Shown: one piece after another, positions 24,965 to 33,162 of the stretch
Layout of the letters: the number at the start of each line of letters is the position of its first letter
Position numbering within the stretch: position 1 is the first letter of the stretch
NCBI RefSeq assembly: GCF_011761495.1
Contig: NZ_JAASRU010000012.1
Span: forward strand, 1-64,000
Direction: 5' to 3'
Length of the DNA stretch: 64,000 nt
Origin: Alkalibacillus almallahensis
GTDB lineage: Bacteria > Bacillota > Bacilli > Bacillales > Alkalibacillaceae
Position numbers and translations under genes: made by a program
Notes under the pieces: model-generated
What the model was told of the DNA's origin: nothing
Databases searched by the model: none
What the model saw: the letters and a program-made list of their open reading frames with translations, nothing else

Positions 24965-25751
24965 CACAACTACTTTATCAGAACGATTTCGTGTTGTGAC
25001 AGAACAACCGCAAGACGAAATTTATGTATCTGATTTATTAAATGAAATTTATCTGCGTAACGTGATTGAAAGTATTAAACCTAATTTTGCTACAGATCGT
25101 GACTTTGTTATTGGTTCACAATTAATAAAGCGATTAGGCTTCTTACTTGTCGTACCGTCGTTATATACGTTTTCGACGGATCGCATTGCTATGTCATTAG
25201 ATTGGTCCAGAACAGCAATTGTACCAAAAGTGAAGGATGGACTGTGGTTACCCGATTTATATTTAGAAAACGTAGTTGGAGAAGATTGTTCTGATGCATT
25301 GGAAGAGAAAAGACAGGCATTTTTTGAGCAATTATTTCAGCAATTAGCTGATTTGGTCCAAGCTGTTTCCCAAGCCACAGCAGTACCTCGCCCGATTTTG
25401 TGGGAAAATATTGTGGTCTATATCTATTGGGTATACGAAACGGTTGTCGATTGGCATCATGATCCTACGATTACGAATCAGTTTTATGAAGATTTCAATG
25501 TCTTAATTCATCAACTATCGCCCGAGTTATTTGGTGAACGGTTTAATCCGATTCAACGGTTCTATAATGGCTATCATTACATTGCCCCTGAACAAACATT
25601 TAGACGCGTTCGGACAACTTGTTGTTTTAACTTTGAAGCTTCAAGTGATGAAAAGTATTGCGGTGGTTGTCCCCAATTAGCGGTTAATAAAGAAGCTTGC
25701 CGTGCTACGCATGAAGCAATGCGTCAACAAACAAATAGTTATTCTTTATAA
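24936..25751 (+). CDS. FhuF-like (2Fe-2S) ferric-siderophore reductase
   Basis: A 271-residue protein with a C-terminal CC-x11-C-x2-C pattern (TTCCFNFEASSDEKYCGGC), the four cysteines that bind a [2Fe-2S] cluster in FhuF-type ferric reductases. The N-terminal part is alpha/beta with no membrane segment, so it acts in the cytoplasm, probably reducing imported ferric siderophore to release iron. The ATG at 24936 has AAAGGTG upstream; GTG 24924 is an alternative four codons earlier. The gene overlaps the ATPase gene by 29 bases and ends at a terminator. Substrate specificity is unknown. Confidence 0.85.
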   Translation: MPHNKFKPIDTTTLSERFRVVTEQPQDEIYVSDLLNEIYLRNVIESIKPNFATDRDFVIGSQLIKRLGFLLVVPSLYTFSTDRIAMSLDWSRTAIVPKVKDGLWLPDLYLENVVGEDCSDALEEKRQAFFEQLFQQLADLVQAVSQATAVPRPILWENIVVYIYWVYETVVDWHHDPTITNQFYEDFNVLIHQLSPELFGERFNPIQRFYNGYHYIAPEQTFRRVRTTCCFNFEASSDEKYCGGCPQLAVNKEACRATHEAMRQQTNSYSL

Positions 25752-25755
25752 AATG

Positions 25756-25786
25756 AACGCATTTCTTATGGAGAAGTGCGTTTTTT
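25756..25786 (+). terminator. Terminator of the siderophore operon
   Basis: AACGCATTTCT pairs with AGAAGTGCGTT (one G-T pair) and runs into TTTTTT. Confidence 0.9.
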
Positions 25787-25805
25787 GTATGAGTACGGTT
25801 ATGGG

Positions 25806-25970
25806 TTTATCATCGAGTTAATGCGGTTTACCATCCCGATTTGTGATTTTCCATCGAGTTAACATAGCTTATCATCGAGTCAGATTCTTTTACCATCGCC
25901 ATTTCACGAATACCATCGAGTGAGTGCCACTTACCATCGCCCAGTGCAGTTTTATCATCGAGTTACAACA
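25806..25970 (+). repeat. Array of eight YCATCGAG-type units at 20-21 bp
   Basis: CATC occurs at 25811, 25832, 25852, 25873, 25894, 25914, 25935 and 25956: steps of 21, 20, 21, 21, 20, 21, 21. The core is TTTAYCATCGAGTT. Units 2, 5 and 7 carry a variant with CATCGCC or CATCCCG in place of CATCGAG, giving two unit subtypes. The array lies between two convergent terminators. It shares its core with the array at 18.7 kb and its period with those at 20.7 and 29.35 kb. Confidence 0.92.
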
Positions 25971-25993
25971 TTGATCAGTGACCTCTTTAATAT

Positions 25994-26033
25994 AAAAAGC
26001 TCAATGCCGAACTCTCGACATTGAACTTTTTTT
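25994..26033. terminator. Terminator of rocD (possibly both directions)
   Basis: AAAAAGCTCAATG and CATTGAACTTTTTTT pair with one mismatch around a 12-base loop. A-run and T-run lie on either side, so it can act for the leftward rocD transcript and for any rightward read-through. Confidence 0.8.
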
Positions 26034-26038
26034 GAATC

Positions 26039-27229
26039 TTATAGGACTTCTTTAATTTTATCAATCGCCCATTTTAGATCTTCTTTTTCGATGATGAGCG
26101 GTGGGGCGAAACGGATCACGTTATCATGCGTTTCTTTACATAATAGTCCTTTTTGCTTGAGTTGTTCACAATATGGTCGAGCATGTTCGGTTAGTTCAAC
26201 GCCAATAAATAGGCCTTTACCTCGTACTTCTTTAATAATAGGGTTATCAATTGATTGTAGTTCTTCCAACATATAAGATCCTAGCTCTAATGAACGTTCG
26301 GCGAGCTCTTCATCTTCTAATACTTCAAGTGATGCCACTGAAACAGCGCTTGCTAGTGGATTACCACCGAATGTGGAACCGTGTGAACCTGGGTTAAATA
26401 CACCAAGAATATCCTCATTCGCCACAACACATGAAATAGGGAAGACCCCTCCTCCAAGCGCTTTTCCAAGAATAAGAACATCAGGCTCAACATTTTCCCA
26501 ATCACAAGCAAACATTTTTCCTGTTCGACCGAGTCCTGCTTGAATTTCATCAGCTATGAATAAAACATTGTTTTCTTGGCAAATGTCATAAGCTTCTTTT
26601 AAGTAACCTTCAGGTGGCATGATGATACCAGCTTCACCTTGGATTGGTTCAAGTAGGAAGCCAGCTGTATTTTCAGTGATGGCTTCTTTTAATGCTTCAG
26701 TGTCTCCATATGGCACGATTTTAATGCCAGGTAACAGAGGTCCGAAACCACGTTGATTCTCTTCTTCTGATGATAAAGAAACAGGTGTCATTGTTCGGCC
26801 GTGGAAATTACCGACACAAGCGATGATTTCAGCTTTATTTTCTTCAACACCTTTTACGTCATAAGCCCAGCGACGTGTTGCTTTGATGGCTGTTTCTACG
26901 GCTTCAGCTCCAGTGTTCATCGGAAGAGCCATCTCTTTATTAGTTAGCTTACAGATTTTTTCGTACCATGGACCGAGTTGGTCGTTGTGAAAGGCACGTG
27001 ATGTTAATGTCACACGGTCAGCTTGGTCTTTTAACGCCTGAATAATTCTTGGGTGGCGATGACCTTGGTTAACGGCTGAATAGGCACTTAACATATCTAA
27101 ATAACGGTTGCCTTCAGGGTCTTCAACCCAAATACCTTCTGCTTGTGAAACGACAATCGGCAGTGGCTTGTAATTGTTAGCGCCAAAATAATCAGTTTGT
27201 TGGATAATGTCTTCACTACTACGTGTCAT
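26039..27229 (-). CDS. rocD: Ornithine aminotransferase (ornithine-oxo-acid transaminase)
   Basis: A 396-residue PLP enzyme of the class III aminotransferases converting ornithine and 2-oxoglutarate to glutamate semialdehyde and glutamate in arginine breakdown. The PLP lysine is Lys256 in [10 protein letters not shown]. Asp227 in [14 protein letters not shown] binds the pyridine nitrogen, and [12 protein letters not shown] binds phosphate. [12 protein letters not shown] near the start is typical of OAT rather than acetylornithine aminotransferase, and the length is normal. AGGAGGG precedes the ATG. A SigA-type promoter (27301-27329) is present rather than the sigma-L elements seen in B. subtilis roc genes. 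It stands alone, without rocE or rocF beside it. Confidence 0.95.
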   Translation of the reverse strand: MTRSSEDIIQQTDYFGANNYKPLPIVVSQAEGIWVEDPEGNRYLDMLSAYSAVNQGHRHPRIIQALKDQADRVTLTSRAFHNDQLGPWYEKICKLTNKEMALPMNTGAEAVETAIKATRRWAYDVKGVEENKAEIIACVGNFHGRTMTPVSLSSEEENQRGFGPLLPGIKIVPYGDTEALKEAITENTAGFLLEPIQGEAGIIMPPEGYLKEAYDICQENNVLFIADEIQAGLGRTGKMFACDWENVEPDVLILGKALGGGVFPISCVVANEDILGVFNPGSHGSTFGGNPLASAVSVASLEVLEDEELAERSLELGSYMLEELQSIDNPIIKEVRGKGLFIGVELTEHARPYCEQLKQKGLLCKETHDNVIRFAPPLIIEKEDLKWAIDKIKEVL

Positions 27230-27300
27230 GAAATCCCTCCTAATAATAAATGCGGTTCATAAGGTTCTTCCCGCGAATGATAAGGCTTACACTAATTGCT

Positions 27301-27329
27301 ATTATACCTGTTTGGGTTGATTGTTTCAA
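27301..27329 (-). promoter_or_regulatory. Promoter of rocD
   Basis: Leftward TTGAAA (27324-27329), a 17-base spacer and TATAAT (27301-27306). It looks like a standard SigA promoter about 70 bases upstream of the rocD start. Confidence 0.75.
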
Positions 27330-27407
27330 AGTTGTCAACAAATTAATCGCAACTATTTTCAAAACATGATAAGATGGGGATAGATATTTTTGAAGGAGGT
27401 ATGATGA

Positions 27408-27800
27408 ATGGACGCAACACAAATGGCACTTATACATATTGTTTCTTGGAGCATCGGACTCGTCCTATTTTTCATCGCTTATTCCATGATTAAGCAAGGT
27501 AAAGGTGAAAAGCCGATTAAGATCACACAAATGGTATTACGCGTATTTTACTTATTAATCGTCGCAACAGGCGCTGATTTATTTTTCAATCATTATGGTA
27601 TGAATCTAGAAGACACACAATTCGCCGAGTATATTGTGAAAATGGTTGGTGGAATTTGGGTCATTGCAGCAATTGAAATGACGTTAGCGAAAGCTAAGAA
27701 AGGAAAGAAAGAATTCTCTGGTTGGTTACAACTGGTCATAGCACTAATTCTTGTCTTAGTTTTAGGCTTTGCCCGTTTACCATTCGGATTCTTACCTTAA
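27408..27800 (+). CDS. yisL: YisL-like UPF0344 membrane protein
   Basis: A 130-residue protein with four hydrophobic segments (about 6-25, 40-58, 75-92, 104-122). The HIVSWSIGLVLFFIAYSM start, the KITQMVLRVFYLLIVATG segment and KMVGGIWVIAAIEM match the UPF0344/DUF1516 family, named after B. subtilis YisL. Its function is unknown. GAAGGAGG precedes the ATG. A terminator follows directly, so it is monocistronic. Confidence 0.8.
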   Translation: MDATQMALIHIVSWSIGLVLFFIAYSMIKQGKGEKPIKITQMVLRVFYLLIVATGADLFFNHYGMNLEDTQFAEYIVKMVGGIWVIAAIEMTLAKAKKGKKEFSGWLQLVIALILVLVLGFARLPFGFLP

Positions 27801-27803
27801 GAC

Positions 27804-27825
27804 AAAGTCCCGTTTCGGGGCTTTT
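27804..27825 (+). terminator. Terminator after yisL
   Basis: AAGTCCCG and CGGGGCTT pair (one mismatch) around TTT and run into TTTT. Confidence 0.8.
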
Positions 27826-27861
27826 CTTATGTGCAAAATGTTTTAAAGTGAGGGAGCAACG

Positions 27862-29277
27862 ATGAAGCGACTGATGACAGGCCTAGGGTTACTCATATTA
27901 TTAACCAGTTTAGTTCCAATTAATAGTCATGCTGATGAAGAAGATGAACGGCACCAATATTATTATGTCTTGGTAGATCGTTTTCAAAACTCTAATGAAG
28001 TCACAGAAGAAGGGGTTAACCGTGATGATCCCAATGCGTTTCATGGTGGTGATTTAATTGGTTTACAAGATCGTGTCGATCACATTGCAGAATTAGGAAT
28101 CACGGATGTCGTTTTGTCTCCATTATTTGCAAGTGAGCATTATACAGGCTCGCCTGTGTTTAATTTTGAACAAATCCAATCGACTTTTGGATCAGCATCT
28201 GATGTTCAAGATATGGTACAAGCATTTCATGATCAAGATATAAACGTTATTGTACAAGTTCCTTTTAATTCTGTTAGCTCTAACAGTCCACTAAGGAGTG
28301 AAGACTGGGTGAGTGAGAATGGTGAAGTCGATCTAACGCAAGATGGCGCAACAGACTATTTCATCGAGTTATTACAAAGATGGGGAATGGATTACAACGT
28401 GGATGGTTTTTATGTTCCTGAAGCAGATCAATTACCACAATCCTTTTTAGAAAGCGTGACTGCTGAAGTTGATCGTTTTTGGCTAGGTGAAGTGAATGAG
28501 ATTAGTAACGCCGACATGGAAAGTTTTAAAGGTTTAGGATTTGACCGTATTGTTAATGGTTCATTTCATGAGAAAGCAACTGATTACTTTTATGATATCG
28601 AAACGGACTCGTCGCTTTTGTTAGGATCTAATTTAAAAAACAGGGAAGACGTTGTTCATTATATGGATTCCTATATGACAGACCGCTTTACACGATCGAT
28701 GGAAGAAAGTGGACTGCATCCGATCACGCGCTGGAAGATGGCCTTGACTTACATGTATACAACGCCAAATGAGCCATGGCTTTATCAAGGGACAGCGAAC
28801 CCAACAGATGGCGTGGTAGAAGATGGTTCACACCATGATATGATGAACTTCTTAGCTGGAGATGAGCAGCTGAATAAACATATTGAGCAGTTATCGAGTA
28901 TTAATGAGAACTTTGATTCTATTCGAGATGGCGATATGAACGTTCTTCATGACGAAGATGATTTTATTGTATACGAACGAGTTTTAGACGATGAACGTAT
29001 CATCATTACGATTAATAATAGCCCTGGATTTCGACACATGGAATTAGATCATTTAGAAGATAATCAAGAATTACGGGGGCTTATCCGGGATGATCTCGTT
29101 AGGCAAAATGACGACGGCAGTTATACCGTTAGTCTTGAAAGGGAATCAACGAATGTGTACAATGTGCGAGAAGATACAGGCGCTAATTGGCTCTTGATTT
29201 CAATTTTCGGTAGTGTCATGGGAGTCTTTGTCGTGTTTGCGATTATCATTTATCGGAAAAATGCTAAAGAGCGGTAA
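27862..29277 (+). CDS. Membrane-anchored GH13 alpha-amylase-like protein lacking catalytic residues
   Basis: A 471-residue protein with a signal peptide (LMTGLGLLILLTSLVPINSHA), an extracellular barrel resembling glycoside hydrolase family 13, and a C-terminal anchor (LLISIFGSVMGVFVVFAIIIY) with a short basic tail, so the barrel faces outward. Fold motifs remain: YVLVDRF, FHGGDLIGL, and LTYMYTTPNEPWLYQGT. The active site is not kept. Region I has Gln132 and Ser137 where D and H are usual. Region II reads DGFYVPEADQ (181-190) instead of DGFRxDxxxH, so the nucleophile Asp is Pro186. Region IV has DSYM (269-272) instead of DNHD. Only the acid/base-like Glu210 remains. A carbohydrate-binding or scaffold role is more likely than hydrolysis. 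Confidence 0.85.
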   Translation: MKRLMTGLGLLILLTSLVPINSHADEEDERHQYYYVLVDRFQNSNEVTEEGVNRDDPNAFHGGDLIGLQDRVDHIAELGITDVVLSPLFASEHYTGSPVFNFEQIQSTFGSASDVQDMVQAFHDQDINVIVQVPFNSVSSNSPLRSEDWVSENGEVDLTQDGATDYFIELLQRWGMDYNVDGFYVPEADQLPQSFLESVTAEVDRFWLGEVNEISNADMESFKGLGFDRIVNGSFHEKATDYFYDIETDSSLLLGSNLKNREDVVHYMDSYMTDRFTRSMEESGLHPITRWKMALTYMYTTPNEPWLYQGTANPTDGVVEDGSHHDMMNFLAGDEQLNKHIEQLSSINENFDSIRDGDMNVLHDEDDFIVYERVLDDERIIITINNSPGFRHMELDHLEDNQELRGLIRDDLVRQNDDGSYTVSLERESTNVYNVREDTGANWLLISIFGSVMGVFVVFAIIIYRKNAKER

Positions 29278-29280
29278 AAA

Positions 29281-29313
29281 GCAGCCCTATTCATGCGAAT
29301 AGGGCTGCCTTTT
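29281..29313 (+). terminator. Terminator after the GH13-like gene
   Basis: GCAGCCCTATTC and GAATAGGGCTGC form a perfect 12-bp stem around ATGC, followed by CTTTT. Confidence 0.95.
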
Positions 29314-29326
29314 ATATGTTTTGGTT

Positions 29327-29424
29327 GAATTAATGAGATAATTGCTTGCAATTATCTCATTAATTCGTCTAGTTATTTAATTAGTTATAGCAGTTATCTC
29401 ATAAATTAGAGTATTTATTTGAAA
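29327..29424 (+). repeat. 19-bp perfect palindrome arms followed by 21-bp-spaced TTATYT units
   Basis: Arms at 29327-29345 and 29348-29366 are perfect complements around TT. The right arm opens a series: TTATCTCAT at 29352, TTATTTAAT at 29373, TTATCTCAT at 29394 and TTATTTGAA at 29415, each 21 bases apart. The period equals that of the CCATCGAG and TACGGCG arrays, with a third, AT-rich core. The array lies between convergent genes, after the terminator at 29281-29313. Confidence 0.65.
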
Positions 29425-29480
29425 ACTGAAGTGGAGGAGAATGGTGTACGGCTATCATTTAGCGTGTTAAGATAAAATAA

Positions 29481-29520
29481 ATACCCGAACTGACGGTTAC
29501 ATTCCGTCTGCTCCGGGTAT
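29481..29520 (-). terminator. Terminator of the DegV-family gene
   Basis: ATACCCG...CGGGTAT with an inner GACGG/CCGTC stem; on the minus strand it runs into TTTATTTTATC. Confidence 0.8.
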
Positions 29521-29532
29521 AAAATAACTAAG

Positions 29533-30399
29533 TCATGAATTTTTAGGGGCATCGTCTAAAAAGAATAATGCGATTGTACCAGGGCCAGCATGAGCTCCAA
29601 TGGCAGAACCAATAGGGTGAATAATAATATCTTTCGGATTATATTGTTCACGAATTTGATTGGCGAGTTGTTGCGCGCGTTGTTCGTCATCTCCATGAGT
29701 AATCGCAATGGTTTGTTGTTCAAAATGTTGGCCGCGTTCTTTCATCAAATCAACCATGCGTCCGATTACTTTTTTCGAACCACGGATTTTTTCGAGTGGG
29801 ACAAGTTTTCCATCTTCTACATGAAGAAGAGGCTTGATTTTTAGCATACCACCAACGAAAGCTTGTGCTTTACTCACACGACCACCACGTTGTAAGTACT
29901 CTAAATCATCTACTGTAAAGACATGAACCATATGATTTACATAATAATGTGCGGTATCTAACACGTCTTGTACAGTTTGACCTTCTGCTATGGCTTGGGC
30001 AGTATAATAGGCGATTAAGCCATGTCCCATCGAAGCAGCCCTTGTATCGATCACGTAAATTTCAGCATCTGAGTTTTGGTCCTCAATTTGTTGTTTAGCA
30101 ATCATGGCACTTTGGTAAGTACCTGATAATTCAGACGAAAACGCTAAGTAAATAATGGGTTGACTTTGATCTGTATATTGCTTGAATAAATTATAAAAGG
30201 TATCAGGCGATGCTTGGGCAGTCTTAGGAGCTGATCCCTGACGCATGGCTTCATATACAGCTTGAGAATCAATCGATTCCCTATCGTGGTAATCTTCGCC
30301 ATTCAGGTGAACAATGAGCGAAGCAAGATCCATGTCATATTTCTCTAATAAATCTTTTGGTAAATCGGAACCTGAATCGACAATTAATTTCATACTCAT
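29533..30399 (-). CDS. DegV-family fatty-acid-binding protein (YitS-like)
   Basis: A 288-residue two-domain DegV protein. Family motifs visible are LIVDSGSDLP near the start, HDRESIDSQAVYEAMRQGSAPKTAQASPDTF with the fatty-acid headgroup residues, IYLAFSSELSGTYQSA, and the C-terminal GxxIGAHAGPGTIALFF. Members bind fatty acids and, in some Firmicutes, are FakB subunits that present them to a kinase. The start is the ATG at 30399 (GAGGAGG upstream); 30393 is also possible. It diverges from a yitT homologue, the same arrangement as B. subtilis yitS-yitT, which supports a YitS-like identity. Confidence 0.85.
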   Translation of the reverse strand: MSMKLIVDSGSDLPKDLLEKYDMDLASLIVHLNGEDYHDRESIDSQAVYEAMRQGSAPKTAQASPDTFYNLFKQYTDQSQPIIYLAFSSELSGTYQSAMIAKQQIEDQNSDAEIYVIDTRAASMGHGLIAYYTAQAIAEGQTVQDVLDTAHYYVNHMVHVFTVDDLEYLQRGGRVSKAQAFVGGMLKIKPLLHVEDGKLVPLEKIRGSKKVIGRMVDLMKERGQHFEQQTIAITHGDDEQRAQQLANQIREQYNPKDIIIHPIGSAIGAHAGPGTIALFFLDDAPKNS

Positions 30400-30489
30400 A
30401 GGTTTCCTCCTCATATTTTCTTACGATCATCATTATATTTCAGTTTAATAGGACGACAGGCATACGTCAATGTCAGACAGGAGGCTATT

Positions 30490-31344
30490 ATGTTTATATT
30501 CGAAGCAAAACGTTTTATTATCGTCATTATCGGCGCAATTTTCAACGCCATATCCCTAAACCTCTTCTTAGAACAAGCAAATGTGTTCGCTAGTGGTTTC
30601 ACAGGGGTTGCACAAATTTCCGCAAGTATTGCGACGGATTTTTTTGATATTGATTTAAGTACGGGTGTGCTTTTATTCCTACTTAATATACCAGTTGCTA
30701 TTCTCGGTTGGATTAAAGTCGGACGTGGCTTTACTATTTACAGTATATTATCGGTTATTTTTATGACCATTTTTTTAGAAACGATTCCGATTCAGTCATT
30801 ATCCGATAACATTATCTTAAATGCCGTGTTTGGTGGTATATTCGGTGGCTTTGGTGTTGGAATCACACTGAAGTGGGGGGCATCAACAGGTGGTATGGAT
30901 ATTGTTGCCATGGTGCTCTCACGCATGAAAGACCGCCCGATTGGTATTTATTTCTTAACTTTAAACGGCGCAATCATTGTTCTTGCAGGTATGGTTTATG
31001 ATCCTGAAAAGGCGTTATACACACTCGTTACCTTATATGTGACGACACGAGTGATTGATGCTGTTCATACACGCCATGAAAAGTTAACAGCCATGATCAT
31101 AACCGCTAAAGGTCAAGAAGTAACGAAAGCCATTCATGCTAATATGGTACGAGGAATTACACGTATTCCAGCTCGAGGAGCGTTTACAGATGAGGACCGT
31201 GAAATGTTAATGATTGTTGTGACGCGTTATGAATTATATGACTTAGAAAATATTGTTAAGGAAGCAGATCCGAATTCCTTTACGAATATCGTGCAAACTA
31301 CTGGTATATTTGGTTTCTTCAGACGCGAAGATGAAAAGGTGTAA
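30490..31344 (+). CDS. yitT: YitT-family membrane protein (DUF2179)
   Basis: A 284-residue protein with five or six N-terminal membrane helices (about 8-185) and a cytoplasmic C-terminal DUF2179 domain (about 205-275). Family motifs visible are GAIFNAISLNLFLEQANVFASGFTGVAQI, GIFGGFGVGITLKWGASTGGMDI and RGITRIPARGAFT. The function is unknown. CAGGAGG precedes the ATG. The divergent DegV gene and a downstream ipi-like lipoprotein gene reproduce the B. subtilis neighbourhood. Confidence 0.88.
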   Translation: MFIFEAKRFIIVIIGAIFNAISLNLFLEQANVFASGFTGVAQISASIATDFFDIDLSTGVLLFLLNIPVAILGWIKVGRGFTIYSILSVIFMTIFLETIPIQSLSDNIILNAVFGGIFGGFGVGITLKWGASTGGMDIVAMVLSRMKDRPIGIYFLTLNGAIIVLAGMVYDPEKALYTLVTLYVTTRVIDAVHTRHEKLTAMIITAKGQEVTKAIHANMVRGITRIPARGAFTDEDREMLMIVVTRYELYDLENIVKEADPNSFTNIVQTTGIFGFFRREDEKV

Positions 31345-31393
31345 CAATCACTTTATTACCAGCGTCTGATTAATAAAAAACGAGGTGACAACA

Positions 31394-32293
31394 ATGAGAC
31401 GATGGCTGTTTGTATTATTGATCATTAGTTTCGCTGTTGGACTGGTAGCTTGTAATGGAGAAGCTGCTGGTGACAGCGAGGAATCAGAGAACGAAGGAAA
31501 CGAATCAAACAATGAAACGGGTGATTTAGTGGATTCATTTTCTTTTGATGGAGAGTCACAAGTGGAAGACGAGCGAGTCGTATTCAATATGACATTAACG
31601 TATGAAGGAGATGAACCTGTAGAATTAACATTTCCTTCTGGTCAGAAGTTCGACGTTAATGTCACACAAGCTGATACTGAAAAAAGCGCGTATCGCTACT
31701 CAGCTGATAGATCATTCACACAAGCTATTCAAACAGAGAACCTAGAATCAGGTGATACACTGGAGTATAAGGATACATGGGAAATTAGTGAATCGTCTAA
31801 TACTGTAGAATCTGGAAAATATCAAGCAGAATTATGGCTAACAGCAAACCAATTAAATGGTGAAGAATTGAGTGAACGCGCGTTTTCAAAAACGGTAGAG
31901 TTTGAATTAACCAATGGAACTGAAGACGCTGATGATCATCAGCCAGGTGAAGATGGTGATGGAGAAAAAGGTAATGACGAAGAGGCATCAGGGGCGTCAT
32001 CTGATTTTATTCATAATTTAGAAATTGAAGGATCAGACGGCTCTTATACAATTTCGGGCGAAGTGAATTCGACGACTCAAAAATTGAATTATTATGTAGA
32101 AGATGGACATTATGTTTACAAAGATGAATCTTTATCTCTAGATGATGAGAGTGGTTGGCAGTCGTTTGAATTTAATGTTGAAATCGAAGAAGATATGCCA
32201 GATTACGGTACACTGACACTATATTTATTTGAAGAGAATGAATCAGGATCACCAAAGCGGGAACATGTAGCTACCTTAGAAACGTTTGAATGA
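31394..32293 (+). CDS. Lipoprotein with BsuPI-type proteinase-inhibitor domain
   Basis: A 299-residue lipoprotein: signal peptide (RRWLFVLLIISFAVGLVAC) with the lipobox ending in Cys, then an acidic Glu/Asn-rich linker. A beta-rich domain at about 45-165 (FNMTLTYEGDEPVELTFPSGQ...FDVNV) resembles the BsuPI intracellular proteinase-inhibitor fold. After another acidic linker (about 175-195) a second beta domain follows to the end. B. subtilis ipi is cytoplasmic, single-domain and lies near yitT, so this looks like an exported, longer relative. Inhibition of proteases is not demonstrated by sequence. The start is ATG 31394 with GAGGTG upstream. It may be co-transcribed with yitT, 49 bases away. 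Confidence 0.75.
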   Translation: MRRWLFVLLIISFAVGLVACNGEAAGDSEESENEGNESNNETGDLVDSFSFDGESQVEDERVVFNMTLTYEGDEPVELTFPSGQKFDVNVTQADTEKSAYRYSADRSFTQAIQTENLESGDTLEYKDTWEISESSNTVESGKYQAELWLTANQLNGEELSERAFSKTVEFELTNGTEDADDHQPGEDGDGEKGNDEEASGASSDFIHNLEIEGSDGSYTISGEVNSTTQKLNYYVEDGHYVYKDESLSLDDESGWQSFEFNVEIEEDMPDYGTLTLYLFEENESGSPKREHVATLETFE

Positions 32294-32300
32294 AGATCTA

Positions 32301-32337
32301 AAAAATTGGCTTAGTTTTAACTAAGCCAATTGTTTTT
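32301..32337. terminator. Bidirectional terminator
   Basis: AATTGGCTTAGTT and AACTAAGCCAATT form a perfect stem around TT, with A-run on the left and T-run on the right. It serves the ipi-like gene and the convergent NifU-N-like gene. Confidence 0.9.
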
Positions 32338-32599
32338 AGTATCCGTAACTTTCGATTAATTGCTCTACTTTAGGTGAAAGCTCGTCCCAGTCAGCGTCGA
32401 ACTGTTTATTAACGGTAATAAAATTATAATATCCGAATACATTGTCGACACCATCCATGCTCATTAAATCGTTCATGATGTCAAAATCACTTGATTCACC
32501 TTGCATGACAGAGATGCTATCATCACCTTCAAAAATCACATTATCAACAGTGAATTTCATTGCATTTGGGTTTGGTGTTGGTTCAGCAATTACAGCCAT
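32336..32599 (-). CDS. NifU N-terminal-domain (Nfu scaffold-like) small protein
   Basis: An 87-residue acidic protein beginning AEPTPNPNAMKF, the signature of the Nfu/NifU N-terminal domain. The typical I-F.. strand and GVDNVFGYYNFITV follow. It lacks the C-terminal CxxC domain that carries the iron-sulphur cluster in full Nfu proteins, as do many stand-alone Bacillus members. Its role, perhaps an accessory to cluster transfer, is not established. The gene is convergent with the lipoprotein gene and shares its terminator. AGGGAGGG precedes the ATG. Confidence 0.8.
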   Translation of the reverse strand: MAVIAEPTPNPNAMKFTVDNVIFEGDDSISVMQGESSDFDIMNDLMSMDGVDNVFGYYNFITVNKQFDADWDELSPKVEQLIESYGY

Positions 32600-32697
32600 A
32601 GTTAATCCCTCCCTGAATATCTCATCTTTATATTAGCACGAATTGAAAGTTAGAAAAAGTCATAGCCCAAAACAGAATCGAAAGTGAGGTAAAATTA

Positions 32698-33162
32698 TTG
32701 CGTTATTTATATATTGCATTATTAGTCGGGATCATTTCATCGACGGCGATGAGCTTGTACTTATATATCATTGAAACCTTTACTGGTAAGCAATTGTATA
32801 CTTTATTATTAAATATTGATTTTATTTATACACCAAGTGAAACAGTTCCTGAAAATTTTTATTTAGCATTTGAATATGCCTTGCATGTTATTGTAGCAAC
32901 GGTCATTGTCACGTTTTATTTATACTTAATTACAAAAAAAGAATCTTTTTGGAATAAACGGATGGAAATTGCCGCAATTTTATCGTTTATGGCGTTTTTA
33001 ACGTACTTTCCATTAACGATTTTAGCAGTCACTGAGACACCAGGTGTATTTGATATTATGGCCATTTTTGATTGGTTTATTGCTCATGTCATATTTTTCT
33101 TTATGATGTATTACATAAGTGAATGGCTATTAGTTCGAAATCACTCAAAACAAGACCATTAA
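32698..33162 (+). CDS. Four-span membrane protein, unknown function
   Basis: A 154-residue protein with four clear membrane segments (about 3-24, 60-80, 90-115, 122-145). I do not recognise a family with confidence. The start is TTG 32698, with GAGGT upstream; no ATG is in frame nearby. The last four bases overlap the end of the convergent dat gene. There is no sign of a shared operon. Confidence 0.6.
   Translation: MRYLYIALLVGIISSTAMSLYLYIIETFTGKQLYTLLLNIDFIYTPSETVPENFYLAFEYALHVIVATVIVTFYLYLITKKESFWNKRMEIAAILSFMAFLTYFPLTILAVTETPGVFDIMAIFDWFIAHVIFFFMMYYISEWLLVRNHSKQDH

Noticed and set aside
25806-25970. CRISPR-like regular spacing in the phased arrays
   Set aside because: Units are only 20-21 bases with a core of about 13, no 25-40 base repeat with unique spacers, and no cas genes nearby.
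31348-31587. Minus-strand 79-codon Ser-rich frame
   Set aside because: It is the complement of the lipoprotein's acidic linker.
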